Source of the DNA: Amycolatopsis nivea
GTDB taxonomy: Bacteria > Actinomycetota > Actinomycetes > Mycobacteriales > Pseudonocardiaceae
NCBI RefSeq assembly: GCF_004522235.1
Contig: NZ_SDLT01000016.1
Coordinates: 62,001-126,000, forward strand
Direction of reading: 5' to 3'
Length of the DNA: 64,000 nt
Shown here: positions 62,441 through 64,000 of the stretch, piece after piece
Layout: each line of letters starts with the position of its first letter
How positions within the stretch are numbered: the first letter of the stretch is position 1
Notes under the pieces: generated by a model
Told to the model about the DNA's origin: nothing
Database searches by the model: none
What the model saw: the letters and a program-made list of their open reading frames with translations, nothing else
Program-made: the position numbers and the translations under genes

Positions 62441-62944
62441 GTGCGGTTGCTGCTCGTCGCGGACACCCACCTGCCGAAGCGGGCGAAGGAACTGCCCGCG
62501 CAGGTCTGGGACGAGGTCGCGAAGGCCGACGTCGTGGTGCACGCGGGCGACTGGGTCGACGTGGACACCCTCGACGCTCTTGAAGCCCGCAGCACGCGGC
62601 TGATCGGCGTGTACGGCAACAACGACGGTCCCGAACTGCGGAAACGTCTGCCGGAGGTGGCCAGGGAGACGCTGGAGGGCGTCCGGGTGGCGGTCGTCCA
62701 CGAAACCGGCGACGCGAAGGGCCGGGCGGCTCGCTGCGACGCGTTGTATCCGGACGTCGACGTGCTGATCTTCGGACACAGCCACATCCCGTGGGACACG
62801 GTGACGCCCGGCGGGCTGCGGCTGCTCAACCCCGGCTCGCCCACCGACCGGCGGCGGCAGCCGTTCTGCACCTACCAGACCGTGGAGATCAAGAACGGCC
62901 GTCTCGGCGACGTCGAGCTGCACGAGCTGCCTCGCCGCGGCTGA
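62441..62944 (+). CDS. YfcE/MJ0936-type metallophosphoesterase
   Basis: The 167-residue protein has the calcineurin-like motifs LLVADTHLPK, HAGDWVDVD, VYGNNDG and FGHSHIP, with a GSPTDRRR near the end. Such enzymes cleave phosphodiesters with two metals; the physiological substrate is unknown. GTG 62441 follows the GntR stop (62434-62436) by four bases, so it may be co-transcribed with the regulator gene. Confidence 0.92.
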   Translation: MRLLLVADTHLPKRAKELPAQVWDEVAKADVVVHAGDWVDVDTLDALEARSTRLIGVYGNNDGPELRKRLPEVARETLEGVRVAVVHETGDAKGRAARCDALYPDVDVLIFGHSHIPWDTVTPGGLRLLNPGSPTDRRRQPFCTYQTVEIKNGRLGDVELHELPRRG

Positions 62945-62962
62945 GCGGGTAAAACAGGAGGC

Positions 62963-63946
62963 ATGGACCCGGCCCGCGCGCTGCGCGACATCGCCTTCCA
63001 GCTCGAGCGCGCCGGTGAACCGACTTACCGCGTGCGCGCGTTCCGTCAGGCCGCCGCTGTGGTCGACAGGCTCTCCGAAGACGAGCTGGCGTCGCGCGTC
63101 GGCACGAAGACGCTTCAGGCGTTGAAGGGGATCGGCAAAGCCACTGCTGGCGTCATCGAGGACGCGTGGCACGACCGTACGCCCGCGTACGCGGCGAAGC
63201 TGCCCGAAAGCAAGCTGCCGGACGGCGGTGCGCTGCGTACGGCACTTCGCGGCGACTGTCACACGCACTCCGACTGGTCCGACGGCGGCAGCCCGATCCT
63301 CGAGATGGCCGAGACGGCACGCGACCTGGGGCACGAGTGGATCGTGCTCACCGACCACTCGCCGCGGCTGACCGTCGCGCGCGGTCTGTCTCCGGAGCGG
63401 CTGCGGGCGCAGATGGACGAGGTCGCGCGAGTGAACGAGCAACTGGCGCCGTTTCGCCTGCTGCACGGCATCGAGGTCGACATCCTCGACGACGGCGCGC
63501 TCGACCAGACCGAGAAGCTGCTGGACCGGCTCGACTTCGTGGTGGCGAGCGTGCACTCGAAACTGCGGATGCCCGCGCGGGAGATGACGCCGCGGATGCT
63601 GGCCGCCATCGAGAACCCGCACGTCCGCGTGCTGGGGCACTGCACCGGACGGCTGGTCGGCGGACGCAGCAGGCCGGAGTCGCAGTTCAACTCGGAGAAG
63701 GTGTTCACCGCGTGCCGCGAGAACGGCGTGGCGGTGGAGATCAACTCGCGGCCGGACCGGCTCGACCCGCCGATGCGGTTGCTGCGCCAGGCCGTCGAGC
63801 TGGGCTGCGAGTTCGCGATCGACAGCGACGCGCACGCGCCCGGCCAGCTCGATTGGCAGGCTTACGGCTGCGAGCGCGCGGAAAAGGCGGGCATCGGACC
63901 GGACCGGGTCGTCAACACGCGGACGGCCGATCAGTTACTGCGATGA
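62963..63946 (+). CDS. PHP-domain protein with N-terminal helix-hairpin-helix
   Basis: The 327-residue protein begins with a PolX-like 8-kDa region (ALRDIAFQLERAGEPTYRVRAFRQAA) and a helix-hairpin-helix (LKGIGKATAGVIEDA). It then runs straight into a PHP phosphoesterase domain (DCHTHSDWSDG, LTDHSP, HGIEVDIL, VVASVHSK, INSRPDRLD, IDSDAHAP). The polymerase palm of bacterial PolX is missing. PHP domains hydrolyse phosphate esters or act as 3' exonucleases. It contains a rare TTA leucine codon at 63935-63937. An AGGAGG site precedes ATG 62963. Confidence 0.88.
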   Translation: MDPARALRDIAFQLERAGEPTYRVRAFRQAAAVVDRLSEDELASRVGTKTLQALKGIGKATAGVIEDAWHDRTPAYAAKLPESKLPDGGALRTALRGDCHTHSDWSDGGSPILEMAETARDLGHEWIVLTDHSPRLTVARGLSPERLRAQMDEVARVNEQLAPFRLLHGIEVDILDDGALDQTEKLLDRLDFVVASVHSKLRMPAREMTPRMLAAIENPHVRVLGHCTGRLVGGRSRPESQFNSEKVFTACRENGVAVEINSRPDRLDPPMRLLRQAVELGCEFAIDSDAHAPGQLDWQAYGCERAEKAGIGPDRVVNTRTADQLLR

Positions 63947-64000
63947 CCGCGCGGGATCGAGCCAGCGCAGCACCGCGATCAGGTCGTCTTGCGCGAGAGC
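63935..64000 (-). CDS. C-terminal end of a further gene (partial)
   Basis: A minus-strand frame is open from the window edge and ends at TAA (63935-63937), encoding ALAQDDLIAVLRWLDPARSSQ. It overlaps the convergent PHP gene by 12 bases, as other convergent pairs here do. Too short to name. Confidence 0.4.
   Translation of the reverse strand, partial: ALAQDDLIAVLRWLDPARSSQ

Overview
The window is high-GC actinomycete chromosomal DNA. Support comes from mycothiol chemistry (a mycothiol-conjugate amidase and a DinB/mycothiol-dependent-isomerase-like protein), frequent GTG starts, many TetR, LysR and LuxR-type regulators, a VanW protein and two three-Cys-ferredoxin-era P450s. A Pseudonocardiaceae member such as Amycolatopsis is the best guess; this is inference, because no rRNA or lineage marker is present. 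Strand use is mixed. Genes are tightly packed, with many 4-base start/stop overlaps and convergent 3' overlaps. I saw no tRNA, rRNA, CRISPR array, insertion sequence or prophage. Layout: 0-7 kb carries late cobalamin genes (a partial cobC-like gene, cobS, cobT, cobU, cbiB, cobQ) around a Tat-type glycosidase-like lipoprotein. 6.9-8.8 kb holds a NarL-type two-component pair with a decayed copy of the regulator's 3' end behind it. 10.8-14.8 kb holds a LysR / MHS-type transporter / amidohydrolase catabolic unit. 14.9-20.9 kb holds gltD and gltB, behind stacked hairpins. 21-35 kb is a mixed region: YigZ family protein, phosphotransferase-like protein, TetR, two P450s (one with its ferredoxin), a MarR-controlled flavin monooxygenase and DHA2 efflux pump, a methyltransferase and a second two-component pair. 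35-50.3 kb is the most distinctive part. A six-gene minus-strand operon (cyclic amidohydrolase, two NCS2 nucleobase permeases, UbiX, UbiD-family decarboxylase, G3E GTPase) faces an amidohydrolase-2 gene. A LacI regulator and a three-subunit molybdenum hydroxylase follow. Together these could import, deaminate, hydroxylate and decarboxylate an N-heteroaromatic compound; the substrate is unknown. 48-56.8 kb contains mca, a stand-alone trpB2 and an ABC exporter pair, and is unusually rich in degenerate tandem repeats: a 59-bp unit inside the molybdenum-hydroxylase operon, a 103-bp unit after it, and a 46-bp unit after trpB2. A frameshifted YCII-type pseudogene sits next to the last array. Between the ABC ATPase and its permease, the permease's first codons are repeated three times as a chain of short ORFs, each ending in an ATGA overlap with the next. 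56.8-64 kb holds a SnoaL-like protein and TetR divergon, a VanW protein, an IlvD/Edd-family dehydratase divergent from a GntR regulator, a small phosphoesterase, a PHP-domain protein and the end of one more gene.
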